Source: JBCBXA01 sp039816825 (GTDB lineage: Bacteria; Pseudomonadota; Alphaproteobacteria; Rhizobiales; Rhizobiaceae). From it: a stretch of DNA of 64,000 bases. The stretch covers positions 1-64,000 of the forward strand of contig JBCBXA010000001.1 in NCBI GenBank assembly GCA_039816825.1. The letters are read 5' to 3'. The translations under genes were made by a program, and so were the position numbers. Numbering within the stretch: the stretch's first letter is position 1; the number at the start of each line of letters is the position of its first letter. The notes under the pieces were generated by a model that was not told the DNA's origin, ran no database searches, and worked only from the letters and a program-made list of their open reading frames with translations. This document shows positions 52,120 through 61,074 of the stretch, piece by piece.

Positions 52120-53370
52120 ATGATGCACGCCGCTGGAGTTGCCCTGTTGGCGCTTGCCTTGACGGCCGGCCAGAGCATGGCAGAAGACAAAGACGAGATG
52201 GCGACCGCGACAAAAGCTCTTGTCGAAGACACTGCCGAACAGGCTGAACCAACTGCAGAGCCGGTTGAAGATGATGAGAGCGATGAGGGTGATGCGGCTG
52301 CCGAAGAGCAACCCTCTGAACTGGAACAGCGCACCGCAGAGGCCGATGCCAACAAGGACCTCGCCTTTGGCGCCTTTCAAAGGGGCTATTATCTCACGGC
52401 GCTTGAGCTGGCGCTGCCCCGCGCCCAGGTTGGCGACCCCGCCGCGCAGACCTTGATCGCGGAACTTTACGCATCGGGCCTGGGTGTTCCACTCAATGTC
52501 GAGGAGGCCATCAACTGGTACCGTTTGGCCGCCCAGGCTGGAGACCGGTCGTCCCAATTCGCTTTGGCGATGTACTATCTCGATGGTGTGGCGGTGGAGA
52601 AAGACCGCGAGCGGGCCGCCGAACTGCTCAGACAAGCCTCCATGCAGGGTCACGCATTAGCCCAGTTCAACCTTGGTCAGCTGATCGCGACCGAACGCCC
52701 TACGCCCGCGGGTTATGCCGAGGCATTGGAGTGGTTTCGCAAGTCATCCAAGGCGGGCAATCCGGAGGCGAGCTACTCGGCTTCGCAAATCATTGCACGT
52801 GGTCTCGATGGTCTGGGCGAGCGACCCGAGGACGCGCTGCCATTCCTCCGGGACGCTGCCGAAGAGCGGATCGTTCCTGCACAGGTGGAACTGGGCCTCG
52901 CCCTCGTGGATCGCGCTATTGCAGGCCTTCCGGTGGATCTGTCGCGAGACGATCCTGCCTTTGTGGCAGCCGCCGAGAGCGAGGATGCCACGGAGGGCTA
53001 CATGTGGCTTCAGCGCGCCGCCATGACGGCCAACCCTTTGGCGCAGAACCGTGTCGCCAAGCTGCGAGAGAGAGGCCTTGGCGTGGAACGCGATCTCGTG
53101 GAAGCCAGCAAGTGGCATATTCTCGCCCGTCGTGCCGGTCTGAAAGATGATGGTCTCGACCGCATGTTTGCGCGCCTGCCGCAGGACCAAAGGGCGGAGG
53201 CCTTAAGTCTCGCCAATCTGTGGCCCGACGTCCCGCAGCGCGATCCGTTCGCCAATGAAGATGCTCCACCCGCACTACCTGATCCTGACGGTGTTTTGGA
53301 TCTGGAGCCTGTCAACCCGCCGAGTGGCGTTGACCCGGAAGTGGACTTGACCGACGTCGCCCAGCCCTGA
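52120..53370 (+). CDS. Secreted Sel1-repeat protein
   Basis: A 416-residue protein starting MMHAAGVALLALALTAGQSM (signal peptide, about residues 1-21), then an acidic Glu/Asp-rich segment (about 25-85). Sel1-type TPR-like repeats run from about 100 to 345: IAELYASGLGVPLNVEEAIN, FALAMYYLDGVAVEKDRERA, FNLGQLIATERPTPAGYAEA, NRVAKLRERGLGVERDLVEA. The C-terminus is Pro/Asp-rich. Sel1 proteins are adaptors at the cell envelope; the partner is unknown. Confidence 0.85.
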   Translation: MMHAAGVALLALALTAGQSMAEDKDEMATATKALVEDTAEQAEPTAEPVEDDESDEGDAAAEEQPSELEQRTAEADANKDLAFGAFQRGYYLTALELALPRAQVGDPAAQTLIAELYASGLGVPLNVEEAINWYRLAAQAGDRSSQFALAMYYLDGVAVEKDRERAAELLRQASMQGHALAQFNLGQLIATERPTPAGYAEALEWFRKSSKAGNPEASYSASQIIARGLDGLGERPEDALPFLRDAAEERIVPAQVELGLALVDRAIAGLPVDLSRDDPAFVAAAESEDATEGYMWLQRAAMTANPLAQNRVAKLRERGLGVERDLVEASKWHILARRAGLKDDGLDRMFARLPQDQRAEALSLANLWPDVPQRDPFANEDAPPALPDPDGVLDLEPVNPPSGVDPEVDLTDVAQP

Positions 53371-53493
53371 GCGGCCTCGCTTGCAAAGCGGCGCTAAACA
53401 TGGTGCAAGCCGCCAGACCCTGATGCCGGTTCCGGCACATTTCGGCGCGCGCTGCGTTGCGCCTGTTCTGCTTTAATTGAGGATTGCTGACCG

Positions 53494-54066
53494 ATGAAAA
53501 TGAATGGCAACGAAATCAAGCCAGGCAATGTGATCGAGCACCAGGGCTCATTGTGGGTTGCGGTCAAAACCAACGCGGTGAAGCCCGGCAAGGGTGGAGC
53601 GTTCAACCAGGTTGAACTGAAGAACCTGCTCAATGGCTCCAAGCTGAATGAGCGTTTTCGGGCGTCTGAAACCGTGGAGCGCGTGCGCCTTGAGCAGAAG
53701 GACTTTCAGTATCTCTACGACCAGGGCGACATGCTGGTCTTTATGGACAATGAAACCTACGAGCAGATGGAGCTTGAGCGCGACTTCGTCGGTGACCGCT
53801 CCGCATTCCTGGCCGATGGCATGACGGTGACGGTGGAGATGCATGAGGGCAAACCCATCGGCGTGAAGCTGCCCGACAATGTGGTGTTGGAGATCACGGA
53901 AGCCGACCCTGTGGTGAAAGGCCAGACCGCATCATCCTCCTACAAGCCAGCGGTTATGGAAAACGGCATCAAGATCATGGTGCCGCAGTTCATCGATGCG
54001 GGGGAGCGCATTGTGGTGGACACAAGCGAGATCACCTATCTACGCCGCGCCGGCGATAACGACTGA
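53494..54066 (+). CDS. efp: Elongation factor P
   Basis: The 190-residue EF-P has the usual three beta-barrel domains. The tRNA-acceptor-mimicking loop is [11 protein letters not shown], with a lysine at position 33 where beta-lysylation occurs in some bacteria. The C-terminal segment is [20 protein letters not shown]. It rescues ribosomes stalled at polyproline stretches, relevant here to several Pro-rich proteins in the window. suhB starts 29 bases later. Confidence 0.97.
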   Translation: MKMNGNEIKPGNVIEHQGSLWVAVKTNAVKPGKGGAFNQVELKNLLNGSKLNERFRASETVERVRLEQKDFQYLYDQGDMLVFMDNETYEQMELERDFVGDRSAFLADGMTVTVEMHEGKPIGVKLPDNVVLEITEADPVVKGQTASSSYKPAVMENGIKIMVPQFIDAGERIVVDTSEITYLRRAGDND

Positions 54067-54095
54067 GCCGCACGCTCATCTGACAGGATTTTCCC

Positions 54096-54902
54096 ATGGC
54101 TCGCTCCGCGCTCATGAATGTGATGATTGGTGCCGCTACCAAAGCGGGGCGATCACTCACGAAGAACTACCGCGAAATCGCCAACCTTCAGGTGAGCCGC
54201 AAGGGCCCCGCTGACTTCGTTTCAGCCGCCGACAAGCAGGCCGAGAAGATCATTTTTGAGGAACTCAGCACCGCCCGTCCGGGTTGGCAGTTCCTGATGG
54301 AGGAGCGCGGCGAGGTCGGCGGCAAGGACAAGCAGCACCGGTGGATTGTCGATCCGCTGGATGGCACCACCAACTTCCTGCACTCCCTGCCCATGTTCGC
54401 GACGTCCATCGCCCTGGAGCGCGAGGGAGAGCTGGTTGCGGCGGTGATCTACAACCCGGTGATGGAAGAAATGTTCACCGCTGAAAAGGGCCGTGGCGCT
54501 TACTTCAATGACACACGACTGCGTGTCGCCCAGCGCCGCGACATGGCGGACATGGTGATCGGAACGGGCTTGCCGTTCCTTGGCAAGGCGGGGCACGGAA
54601 AGGCCTTGCTGGAAATGCGCTCTGTGATGGGCGAGACAGCCGGCGTACGCCGCTATGGTGCCGCTGCCCTTGATCTTGCTTATGTGGCGGCTGGCCGTCT
54701 CGACGGGTTTTGGGAGCGGGGTCTTCAGCCATGGGATGTGGCTGCAGGCCTGCTGCTGGTGCGGGAGGCGGGTGGCTTTGTCACCGATATGGCGGGGGCG
54801 AAGGCAGACCCCTTCAGCGGTGAATACATAGCCGGAAATGAAGAGGTGGTCGGTAAGCTGAGGGCGCTCATCGACAAATCCAAGATGCCGGAAAAGGCCT
54901 GA
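54096..54902 (+). CDS. suhB: Inositol-1-monophosphatase
   Basis: A 268-residue Mg2+-dependent phosphatase. First metal site MEERGE (about 68), IMPase motif IVDPLDGTTNFLHSLP (about 85-100), and the second WDVAAGLLLVREAGG (about 213-227). The GTTNFLH and WDVAAG forms mark SuhB, in contrast to HisN at 13 kb. It follows efp closely, an arrangement common in rhizobia. Confidence 0.95.
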   Translation: MARSALMNVMIGAATKAGRSLTKNYREIANLQVSRKGPADFVSAADKQAEKIIFEELSTARPGWQFLMEERGEVGGKDKQHRWIVDPLDGTTNFLHSLPMFATSIALEREGELVAAVIYNPVMEEMFTAEKGRGAYFNDTRLRVAQRRDMADMVIGTGLPFLGKAGHGKALLEMRSVMGETAGVRRYGAAALDLAYVAAGRLDGFWERGLQPWDVAAGLLLVREAGGFVTDMAGAKADPFSGEYIAGNEEVVGKLRALIDKSKMPEKA

Positions 54903-55023
54903 AGGCTTTCATCTTATCGCCCCTTTGGGTGTCCAATACTCTTCTAAATCGCCACACTAAGACCGGTTCCATTGGCCGTTTGGCTGGGCTAGCGTCAGCA
55001 TACTGATTTTGGGGGATGACGAC

Positions 55024-56031
55024 TTGGCCAGAGCAGGCGATCAGCACAAGCTTTCCAATCCGCAACTCTATCTGGCGATCATGGTGGTCTGCCTGGTGAT
55101 CGTCGGATTTGTAGGGGCAATCCTCAACCGGCAGATTGCCAGCGCCTTCGCGACCAATCCACTGCTGAACGGCCTGATCCTTAGCGTGCTGCTGGTCGGC
55201 GTGCTGCTGACCTTTGTTCAGGTCATTGCGCTGATTCCTGAAGTGCGGTGGGTCAATTCCTATAGGCGTGGCGATGACCTGTCCGAGCGGCGTGCGCCCA
55301 ACATGCTGGCGCCCATGGCCGAGCTTCTGGGGCGGCGTGCGCAGAGCCAGCCGCTTTCAACTCAGTCTCTCCGTTCCATCCTCGAGAGCCTGGGTACACG
55401 TTTGGATGAGAGCCGGGACATCTCCCGTTACCTTATTGGCCTCCTCGTTTTCCTCGGCCTTCTGGGGACATTCTGGGGCCTGCTCCAGACGATTGGATCC
55501 ATTGGCGATACGATCCGCAGCCTCGATCCCGGAACGGGGGACACGAACGATATTCTGGACACGCTGAAAACCGGCCTCGCCGAACCGCTGGACGGTATGG
55601 GCACCGCCTTCTCGTCATCGCTGTTTGGTCTTTCCGGATCCCTGATCCTTGGCTTTCTCGACCTGTGGGCCGGTCGTGCGCAGAACCGGTTCTACAACGA
55701 GCTGGAGAACTGGCTGGCTTCGGTCACCGATGTGGAGTCCGGCTCTATTCCGGCCATCGATACAGCCTCGCTAAAAACCGGCGAGGATATGCAACGGGCC
55801 ATCGAACAGCTGGCGGCCAGCATGCAGAACGGCGGCGGCAATGGCATGAACCAGCGCGTGACATCGGCCATGGCCAATCTCGCCGAGGGCATTCAGGGCC
55901 TGGTGAAGCAGATGCGGTCCGAGCAGCAATTGTTGCGCGACTGGGTCGAGGGGCAGGCTGAACAGCAAAAAGATATCCAGTCGCTGCTGGAGCAGATGAA
56001 GCGCGACCGCGATGCGGAACCGGGTGAGTAA
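55024..56031 (+). CDS. MotA/TolQ/ExbB proton-channel family protein
   Basis: A 335-residue membrane protein. TTG 55024 is chosen because GGGGGA lies 7 bases upstream; the ATG at 55016 is out of frame and an earlier TTG has no ribosome site. Helices lie at about 20-42, 52-80, 140-165 and 185-212. The core GLLVFLGLLGTFWGLLQTIG and PLDGMGTAFSSSLFGLSGSL match the MotA/ExbB pore. A coiled C-terminus follows. It is paired with an OmpA-domain protein 12 bases later, as a second stator-like system separate from that at 4-5.5 kb. Confidence 0.88.
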   Translation: MARAGDQHKLSNPQLYLAIMVVCLVIVGFVGAILNRQIASAFATNPLLNGLILSVLLVGVLLTFVQVIALIPEVRWVNSYRRGDDLSERRAPNMLAPMAELLGRRAQSQPLSTQSLRSILESLGTRLDESRDISRYLIGLLVFLGLLGTFWGLLQTIGSIGDTIRSLDPGTGDTNDILDTLKTGLAEPLDGMGTAFSSSLFGLSGSLILGFLDLWAGRAQNRFYNELENWLASVTDVESGSIPAIDTASLKTGEDMQRAIEQLAASMQNGGGNGMNQRVTSAMANLAEGIQGLVKQMRSEQQLLRDWVEGQAEQQKDIQSLLEQMKRDRDAEPGE

Positions 56032-56043
56032 GGCGGTCGTCTG

Positions 56044-57075
56044 ATGGCTCTTGGGCGCTCCAGACGTCGTAATGGCGGAGTGGATTATTGGCCGGGCTTC
56101 GTGGACGCCCTGGCGACCCTGTTGCTTGCCATCATGTTTCTGCTTTCTGTCTTTGTGCTGGGTCAGTACATTCTCAGCCAGGAGATCTCCGGCAAGGATA
56201 CCGTCCTCGACCGTCTGAACCGGCAGATCAATGAACTGACGCAGCTTCTGGCGCTGGAGCAGAGCAACAGTCAGGACCTTGAAGATCAACTGGCCGGTCT
56301 GCAGGCGACGCTGTTCGAGCGCGATGAGAACGTGTCGCGCCTACAGGCTCTTCTGGATCAGGCTCAGCAACCCGATGACGGCTCTGAGGAGCGGATTGCC
56401 GGGCTTGAGGACACTCTGGAAGAAGAACAGCGCATCTCGCGGCGTGCTGCCAGTCAGGTCGCTCTCCTGAATCAGCAGATCAGCGCGCTGCGGCGGCAGA
56501 TTGCGACCCTCGAAGATGCGCTGGAAATCTCAGAGCAGCGGGACCGCGAGAGCGAAGCCAAGATTTCTGACCTTGGACGGCGGTTGAACGTGGCTCTTGC
56601 GCAGCGCGTGCAGGAGCTGAACCGTTACCGTTCGGACTTCTTTGGGCGGTTGCGGGAAATCCTGTCCGACCGGGCGGATATTCGTGTCGTGGGCGACCGT
56701 TTCGTGTTCCAGTCTGAAGTTCTGTTCGGCTCCGGCTCCACTGAGATCAACGCCGCCGGTGAAGCCGAGATGGCCAAGCTGGCGAGTGCGATCATTGAAC
56801 TTTCCGAAGAGATCCCAGACGAGATCAATTGGGTGCTCCGGGTCGATGGCCACACCGATAACATCCCGGTCAGCGGTCGCGGGCGCTTTCAGAGCAATCG
56901 CGAGCTGTCGGCCTTCCGCGCCATCTCGGTGGTGGACTTCCTGATTGAGCAGGGCGTGCCTGAGGCGCGGCTTGTGGCGGCGGGCTTTGGCGAAACACAA
57001 CCCCTCGACCCTGCGGACACCGCTGAAGCGCGGGACCGAAACCGTCGCATTGAGTTGAAGCTCACCGAGCGCTGA
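56044..57075 (+). CDS. OmpA/MotB-domain peptidoglycan-binding protein with long coiled coil
   Basis: A 343-residue protein. One N-terminal membrane helix (about 20-42, FVDALATLLLAIMFLLSVFV, carrying an Asp) is followed by about 150 residues of Gln/Leu-rich coiled coil (55-200), then an OmpA-like domain (about 215-340: VFQSEVLFGSGSTEINAAGE, VDGHTDNIPVSG, NRELSAFRAISVVDFLIEQG, DRNRRIELKL). It is the second partner of the ion-channel gene upstream, so a MotB-like anchor, with the coiled coil as a spacer. It overlaps the convergent gene by 14 bases. Confidence 0.9.
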   Translation: MALGRSRRRNGGVDYWPGFVDALATLLLAIMFLLSVFVLGQYILSQEISGKDTVLDRLNRQINELTQLLALEQSNSQDLEDQLAGLQATLFERDENVSRLQALLDQAQQPDDGSEERIAGLEDTLEEEQRISRRAASQVALLNQQISALRRQIATLEDALEISEQRDRESEAKISDLGRRLNVALAQRVQELNRYRSDFFGRLREILSDRADIRVVGDRFVFQSEVLFGSGSTEINAAGEAEMAKLASAIIELSEEIPDEINWVLRVDGHTDNIPVSGRGRFQSNRELSAFRAISVVDFLIEQGVPEARLVAAGFGETQPLDPADTAEARDRNRRIELKLTER

Positions 57076-57547
57076 GCGTCTGCTTGATCTGGGCAATCCT
57101 TGCGATGTCCTTCGGCCTCGAAAAGCGTTCGAAGAACGCCAGCTGGTCTTTGAGACTGGCGACCACAAATGAGCTGCCACCAACAGTTATGGTGTCAGTC
57201 TCGTCTGGCCAGACCGCAAGCCATTTTCCTCCAGCTCTCACCTTCAGGTCGGCCATGACTTCCACCGGAAGGAAGGGCGTTTGAACGGTCAAGAAGAGCG
57301 ACGAACGAAACAAGGCGGATGATTCACGCTGTTTTGCTGCCGCGCCAATCGTTGTCGCAAGTTCGCTAACACCTTGCTCAGTGGTCAACAGATCGACGTC
57401 GGACACGGTTCCACACGGCAGGTTCCTCAGGCAGACCGATGCGCTACCAAAAACGCAGTAGGGCTGACTTATCGAGTTCACCAGCTTTGCAATGTGCAGA
57501 AGCGTGCTTTCGACCAGCTTCTTCTGCCCCATGGTTTTCTGCGTCAT
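57062..57547 (-). CDS. Nucleotidyltransferase-fold protein
   Basis: A 161-residue protein. The N-terminal region YCVFGSASVCLRNLP followed by VSDVDLLTTEQG matches the GS-x(n)-DxD pattern of minimal nucleotidyltransferases, and PVEVMADL could hold the third acid. It overlaps the stop of the ABC exporter (ATGA). No HEPN or toxin partner is adjacent. Function unknown; it might be an AbiEii-like or a metabolic NTase. Confidence 0.72.
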   Translation of the reverse strand: MTQKTMGQKKLVESTLLHIAKLVNSISQPYCVFGSASVCLRNLPCGTVSDVDLLTTEQGVSELATTIGAAAKQRESSALFRSSLFLTVQTPFLPVEVMADLKVRAGGKWLAVWPDETDTITVGGSSFVVASLKDQLAFFERFSRPKDIARIAQIKQTLSAR

Positions 57548-59406
57548 CCTGCCAGCGCTTCGGCGCCCTTCTCGAACTGTAGTTTCGCCAGGCGGGAATA
57601 GGTGCCGCCGGCTGCGATCAGTTCTTCGTGCGTCCCACGTTCCACAACGGTGCCTTGCTCCATCACGAGAATTCGGTCAGCACCGAGGACCGTCGCCAGC
57701 CGGTGGGCGATTACCAGCGTGGTGCGCCCTGCCATGAGCTTGTCCAGCGCGGCCTGCACCGCTGTTTCGCTCTCGGCATCCAGGGCCGATGTGGCTTCGT
57801 CGAGAAGGAGGATGGGCGCGTCCTTCAGAATCGCGCGGGCAATCGAGATGCGCTGCCTCTGGCCGCCTGAAAGCGTGACGCCCCGCTCACCAATGATGGT
57901 GTCATAGCCGTCGGCCATCTCGCTGATAAAGCCGTCGGCGTTTGCGGCCTTCGCGGCTTCCCGGATTTCCTCGTCGGTCGCGCCGGGTCGGCCAAAGCGG
58001 ATATTGTCCATGATGGATGCTGCGAAGACGGCCTGCTCTTGGGCCACAAGCGCAACGGCGCTTCTGAGCTCCACGGGATCAAGTCGGTCGATGGCGATGT
58101 TCCCGACGGTGACGGAACCGGCGGTGGGATCGTAGAAGCGTAGCAGCAGGTTGAAGAGCGTTGTCTTGCCCGCACCCGACGGGCCAACGATGGCGATTGT
58201 TTCACCGGCATTGACGGTGAAGTCCACATCGTGGAGCGCGGAGGGCTGCCGGTCGCTTCCCGTCACGCCTCCATAGGCGAACCCGACGTTTTGGAATGCG
58301 ATCGAGGCGTTGACTGCCTGCAGATCCGGAAGGGCAACCGGCTGAGCTGGTGCGGTGACCAGGGGTGCGATGGCGAGAATTTCGGTCAGCCGTTCCGCCG
58401 CGCCCGCCGCCTGCTGCAGCTCACCCCAGATTTCGGAAAGCGTGGCCAGTGAGCCGGCCGCAATGACGGCGTAGAGCACGAAAGCGGTGAGTGTGCCGGC
58501 CTCCATGTCTCCAGCCCAAACGCGCTGGGCACCCAGCCACAGAACGCCGGTGATGGAGCCAAAGATCACGAAGATCGAGAAGCCGGACAGGAGACCGCGG
58601 GCGATGAGAGATTGTCGTGCCGCATCAAAGGCGGAGATCACAGCCGTGCGGTAGCGGTTCTCCGCCTGGCGTTCATTGGTGTAGGCTTGGAAGGCCTTGA
58701 CCGACTGGATGGCCTCCGACGCATAGGCGGTTGCTTCGGCCAGCGTGTCCTGGGCGTAGCGGGACCGCTTGCGCACCATCCGCCCGAAGAGAACCAGCGG
58801 TATGACCAGAAGAGGTATGACCCCAAGCGTGATCGCCGACAGAGACGGGCTGGACCAGACCATCATGATCACCGCACCGATACCGATGACCAGATTGCGC
58901 AGGGCAAGGGATGCCGTCGCGCCGAAGACGGATTTGATCTGCGTTGTGTCGGCGGAAAGGCGTGAAATCAACTCGCCGGAGAGGGCCTTGTCGTAGAAGG
59001 CCATGTCGAGACGGGTGAGATGCGAGAAAACATCGGCCCGTACGTCGGCCACCACGCGTTCGCCGATCCACATGACGAAATAGTAGCGCAGCGCAGATGC
59101 AAGGGCCAAACCGCTGGCCAGAACGTAGAGCCAGGAGAAGTTCTCATTGATGGCCGCCATATCGCGCTCAATGCCCTGATCGACCAGAAAGCCGATGAAG
59201 CGTGGCAGAACGAGCGTGAGAGCGCCGGCCACCAACAGGAAGAACAAGGCAGCTGCCAGCCGCAACCGGTGGCGCAGCAGATAGGGCAGCAGCCGGGCGA
59301 GGGGGCTCAGGTCACTGTTCTTGGCCGTGCGGTCCGCAGCCTCGTTGAGGTTGGACGGCATGGCTGCCGAATTGGTCGAGATGTCTGCGCTTGTCATGGC
59401 GCTCAT
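57544..59406 (-). CDS. ABC exporter, fused permease and ATPase
   Basis: A 620-residue half-transporter that dimerises. Six membrane helices (about 40-330) precede the nucleotide-binding domain (about 360-615): Walker A VGPSGAGKTTLF, signature TLSGGQRQRISIARAI, Walker B PILLLDEATSALD, switch His in VIAHRLATV. The first 35 residues are Asn/Ser/Ala-rich. The pattern matches MsbA/LapB-like lipid or multidrug exporters; substrate unknown. Starts at ATG 59406, divergent from rpmE. Confidence 0.92.
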   Translation of the reverse strand: MSAMTSADISTNSAAMPSNLNEAADRTAKNSDLSPLARLLPYLLRHRLRLAAALFFLLVAGALTLVLPRFIGFLVDQGIERDMAAINENFSWLYVLASGLALASALRYYFVMWIGERVVADVRADVFSHLTRLDMAFYDKALSGELISRLSADTTQIKSVFGATASLALRNLVIGIGAVIMMVWSSPSLSAITLGVIPLLVIPLVLFGRMVRKRSRYAQDTLAEATAYASEAIQSVKAFQAYTNERQAENRYRTAVISAFDAARQSLIARGLLSGFSIFVIFGSITGVLWLGAQRVWAGDMEAGTLTAFVLYAVIAAGSLATLSEIWGELQQAAGAAERLTEILAIAPLVTAPAQPVALPDLQAVNASIAFQNVGFAYGGVTGSDRQPSALHDVDFTVNAGETIAIVGPSGAGKTTLFNLLLRFYDPTAGSVTVGNIAIDRLDPVELRSAVALVAQEQAVFAASIMDNIRFGRPGATDEEIREAAKAANADGFISEMADGYDTIIGERGVTLSGGQRQRISIARAILKDAPILLLDEATSALDAESETAVQAALDKLMAGRTTLVIAHRLATVLGADRILVMEQGTVVERGTHEELIAAGGTYSRLAKLQFEKGAEALAG

Positions 59407-59630
59407 GTAATGTTGGTTGCACCGTGTGCATAGCCCAACTCTGGGCAAAGCGGCACGCATGGTGACGCGGGCAAAACCTTGTCAGCTGTTGGCTCTTTGT
59501 GTATGCGATGCCGACCGCGCGGGCTGCATGTGCCGCCCGCACTTTCATTGTAACACCCACTCGAACCCAATGGGGTTGGCGTTGGGCGGTGAGACATGAT
59601 CCGCCCGTTCCGGCTTCGCGCGAGACGATG

Positions 59631-59852
59631 ATGAAAAACGATATTCATCCTGACTACCACACCATCAACGTGGTGATGACCGACGGCACAACCTTCCAGA
59701 CACGCTCCACCTGGGGCAAGGAAGGCGACACGATGAACCTCGATATTGACCCGACCTCCCACCCGGCCTGGACTGGTGGCAACCAGCAGCTGCTGGCCCG
59801 TGACGGTCGCGTGTCCAAGTTCAAGAAGAAATTCGCTGGTCTGGGTCTCTAA
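59631..59852 (+). CDS. rpmE: 50S ribosomal protein L31, cysteine-free form
   Basis: A 73-residue protein starting [20 protein letters not shown] and ending KKFAGLGL. The zinc-ligand Cys of classic L31 are absent: the stretch reads [20 protein letters not shown]. As with L36 above, the zinc-independent form is present. A weak promoter candidate, TTGTCA (59479) with TATGCG (59502), lies upstream. An in-frame ATG at 59628 is also possible. Confidence 0.95.
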   Translation: MKNDIHPDYHTINVVMTDGTTFQTRSTWGKEGDTMNLDIDPTSHPAWTGGNQQLLARDGRVSKFKKKFAGLGL

Positions 59853-59878
59853 GGCCTGTCCATCAGCTGAAATGCGAA

Positions 59879-59907
59879 AGGGCGCCCGATCAGGCGCCCT
59901 ATTTGTT
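59879..59907 (+). terminator. Intrinsic terminator of rpmE
   Basis: AGGGCGCC (59879-59886) pairs with GGCGCCCT (59893-59900), loop CGATCA, followed by ATTTGTT. Confidence 0.75.
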
Positions 59908-59965
59908 GGCCGAGTGACACTTGTTCCCTCTCAGCTTGATGTCTCACAGTGCTCTTTGAAGAGCC

Positions 59966-59998
59966 GCCGAAGCTGAGGGACGTGGGTCTTGAACCCAT
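59966..59998 (-). other. tRNA 3'-end-like fragment (T arm plus acceptor strand)
   Basis: On the minus strand ATGGG-TTCAAGA-CCCAC gives a seven-base TTCRANN T loop with four of five stem pairs, then GTCCCTC-A, which looks like the acceptor 3' strand and discriminator base. No CCA follows and no matching 5' GAGGGAC or cloverleaf half was found. It could be a leftover of a tRNA attachment site or chance. Confidence 0.3.
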
Positions 59999-60005
59999 GC
60001 GGCCA

Positions 60006-60956
60006 TTATGATGTTGCCGTTCCAGGATAGCTTACCGGGTCGGCAAACCGGCTGTCCGTATGCCAATCCCAATAGGTCTGGTGCACGGCCCGGGTCACAG
60101 GTCCCACCTTGCCATCTCCGACGGGCGCGTCATCAATCCTGGTCACGGGCATGATGCCGCCAGCCGTCGATGTGACAAAGACTTCATCCGCAACGCAAAG
60201 CGCCTCTTTGGATAGTGCGCCCTCGCGCACCTCGCGACCCTGCTCCCGCCCGATCTCAAGGACAGTGCGGCGCGTGATGCCAGCCAGAACGCCGTGTTCC
60301 GGTGTCAGCAAGGCTCCATCTGTTACAGCGAAGACGTTAAAGCCCGGCCCTTCGGCGATGTTGCCATCGCTATCCACAAGCAGAGCTGTTTCCGCTCCCT
60401 GGTCATAGGCTTGATAGAGCCCGCCAATCAGATCGAGCCAGTGATAGTTCTTGATAGCCGGGTTCACGCTGCTCGGCGGGATGCGCGTCACATCCGTCAC
60501 GCGCACATGCAAGCCACGCTTCATCTGTTCGTCGTTGGCAACTGATCCATAAGGCACAGCGAAGGCGAGAAACCTGTTACTCGATTTGCGCGGGTCTCTG
60601 CTGAAATCGGGAGACCAGCCGCGCGTGCAGATCATCTCAACATATGCACTGCGATGACCGGATAGTGCGACGCAGTCGTGCAGGATGTTCCTCAGATCAT
60701 CGATTGAGACCGGCAGCGCCATCCGAAGACGCTCGATCCCGCTCAGAAAGCGTTCGATATGATCGTCGAGGCGAAAGAACGCGCCGTCCCAGACGTGCAC
60801 CGTATCGTAGGTCGCATCCGAATGGAGGAAGCCATAGTCCAGCACCGAAATCTTTGCCTCTGATACTGGGATGTACTGACCATCCTGCCAGGCCACTCCC
60901 GCAGGATAGCTATGCGGATCCGTGTAGTGGGGCGTTAGAACTGGTGGAGTGGACAT
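60006..60956 (-). CDS. Class IV aminotransferase, (R)-amine-transaminase-like
   Basis: A 316-residue PLP fold-type IV enzyme with Lys169 (PAIKNYHW) as the Schiff-base lysine. The segments GFLHSDATYDTVHVWDGAFF, RLDDHIERFL, TSTAGGIMPVTRIDD and DGKVGPVTRAVHQTYWDWH closely parallel fungal and Arthrobacter (R)-selective omega-transaminases. The Y105-V-E107 position agrees with the (F/Y)-V-E of that group rather than the BCAT Y-x-R. Alternatives are D-alanine aminotransferase or BCAT-like enzymes. An AsnC-family regulator is divergent. Confidence 0.88.
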   Translation of the reverse strand: MSTPPVLTPHYTDPHSYPAGVAWQDGQYIPVSEAKISVLDYGFLHSDATYDTVHVWDGAFFRLDDHIERFLSGIERLRMALPVSIDDLRNILHDCVALSGHRSAYVEMICTRGWSPDFSRDPRKSSNRFLAFAVPYGSVANDEQMKRGLHVRVTDVTRIPPSSVNPAIKNYHWLDLIGGLYQAYDQGAETALLVDSDGNIAEGPGFNVFAVTDGALLTPEHGVLAGITRRTVLEIGREQGREVREGALSKEALCVADEVFVTSTAGGIMPVTRIDDAPVGDGKVGPVTRAVHQTYWDWHTDSRFADPVSYPGTATS

Positions 60957-61001
60957 GCATTGAGCCTCGTCTGTTTAGCTTGGCCAGCGTATCCTGCTAA
61001 A

Positions 61002-61051
61002 CTGACATAAAACGCTCGAAAATGACCATAAATATGGGTATTTGGTGTCAG
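61002..61051. promoter_or_regulatory. Candidate AsnC operator in the divergent region
   Basis: CTGACA (61002-61007) and TGTCAG (61046-61051) form an inverted repeat with AT-rich DNA between them, centred near 61026 and placed between the divergent aminotransferase and AsnC genes. AsnC/Lrp dimers often bind such spaced half-sites. The half-sites are short, so this is inference. Confidence 0.35.
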
Positions 61052-61074
61052 CATAAATTCTAAAGTGAAGAAAA

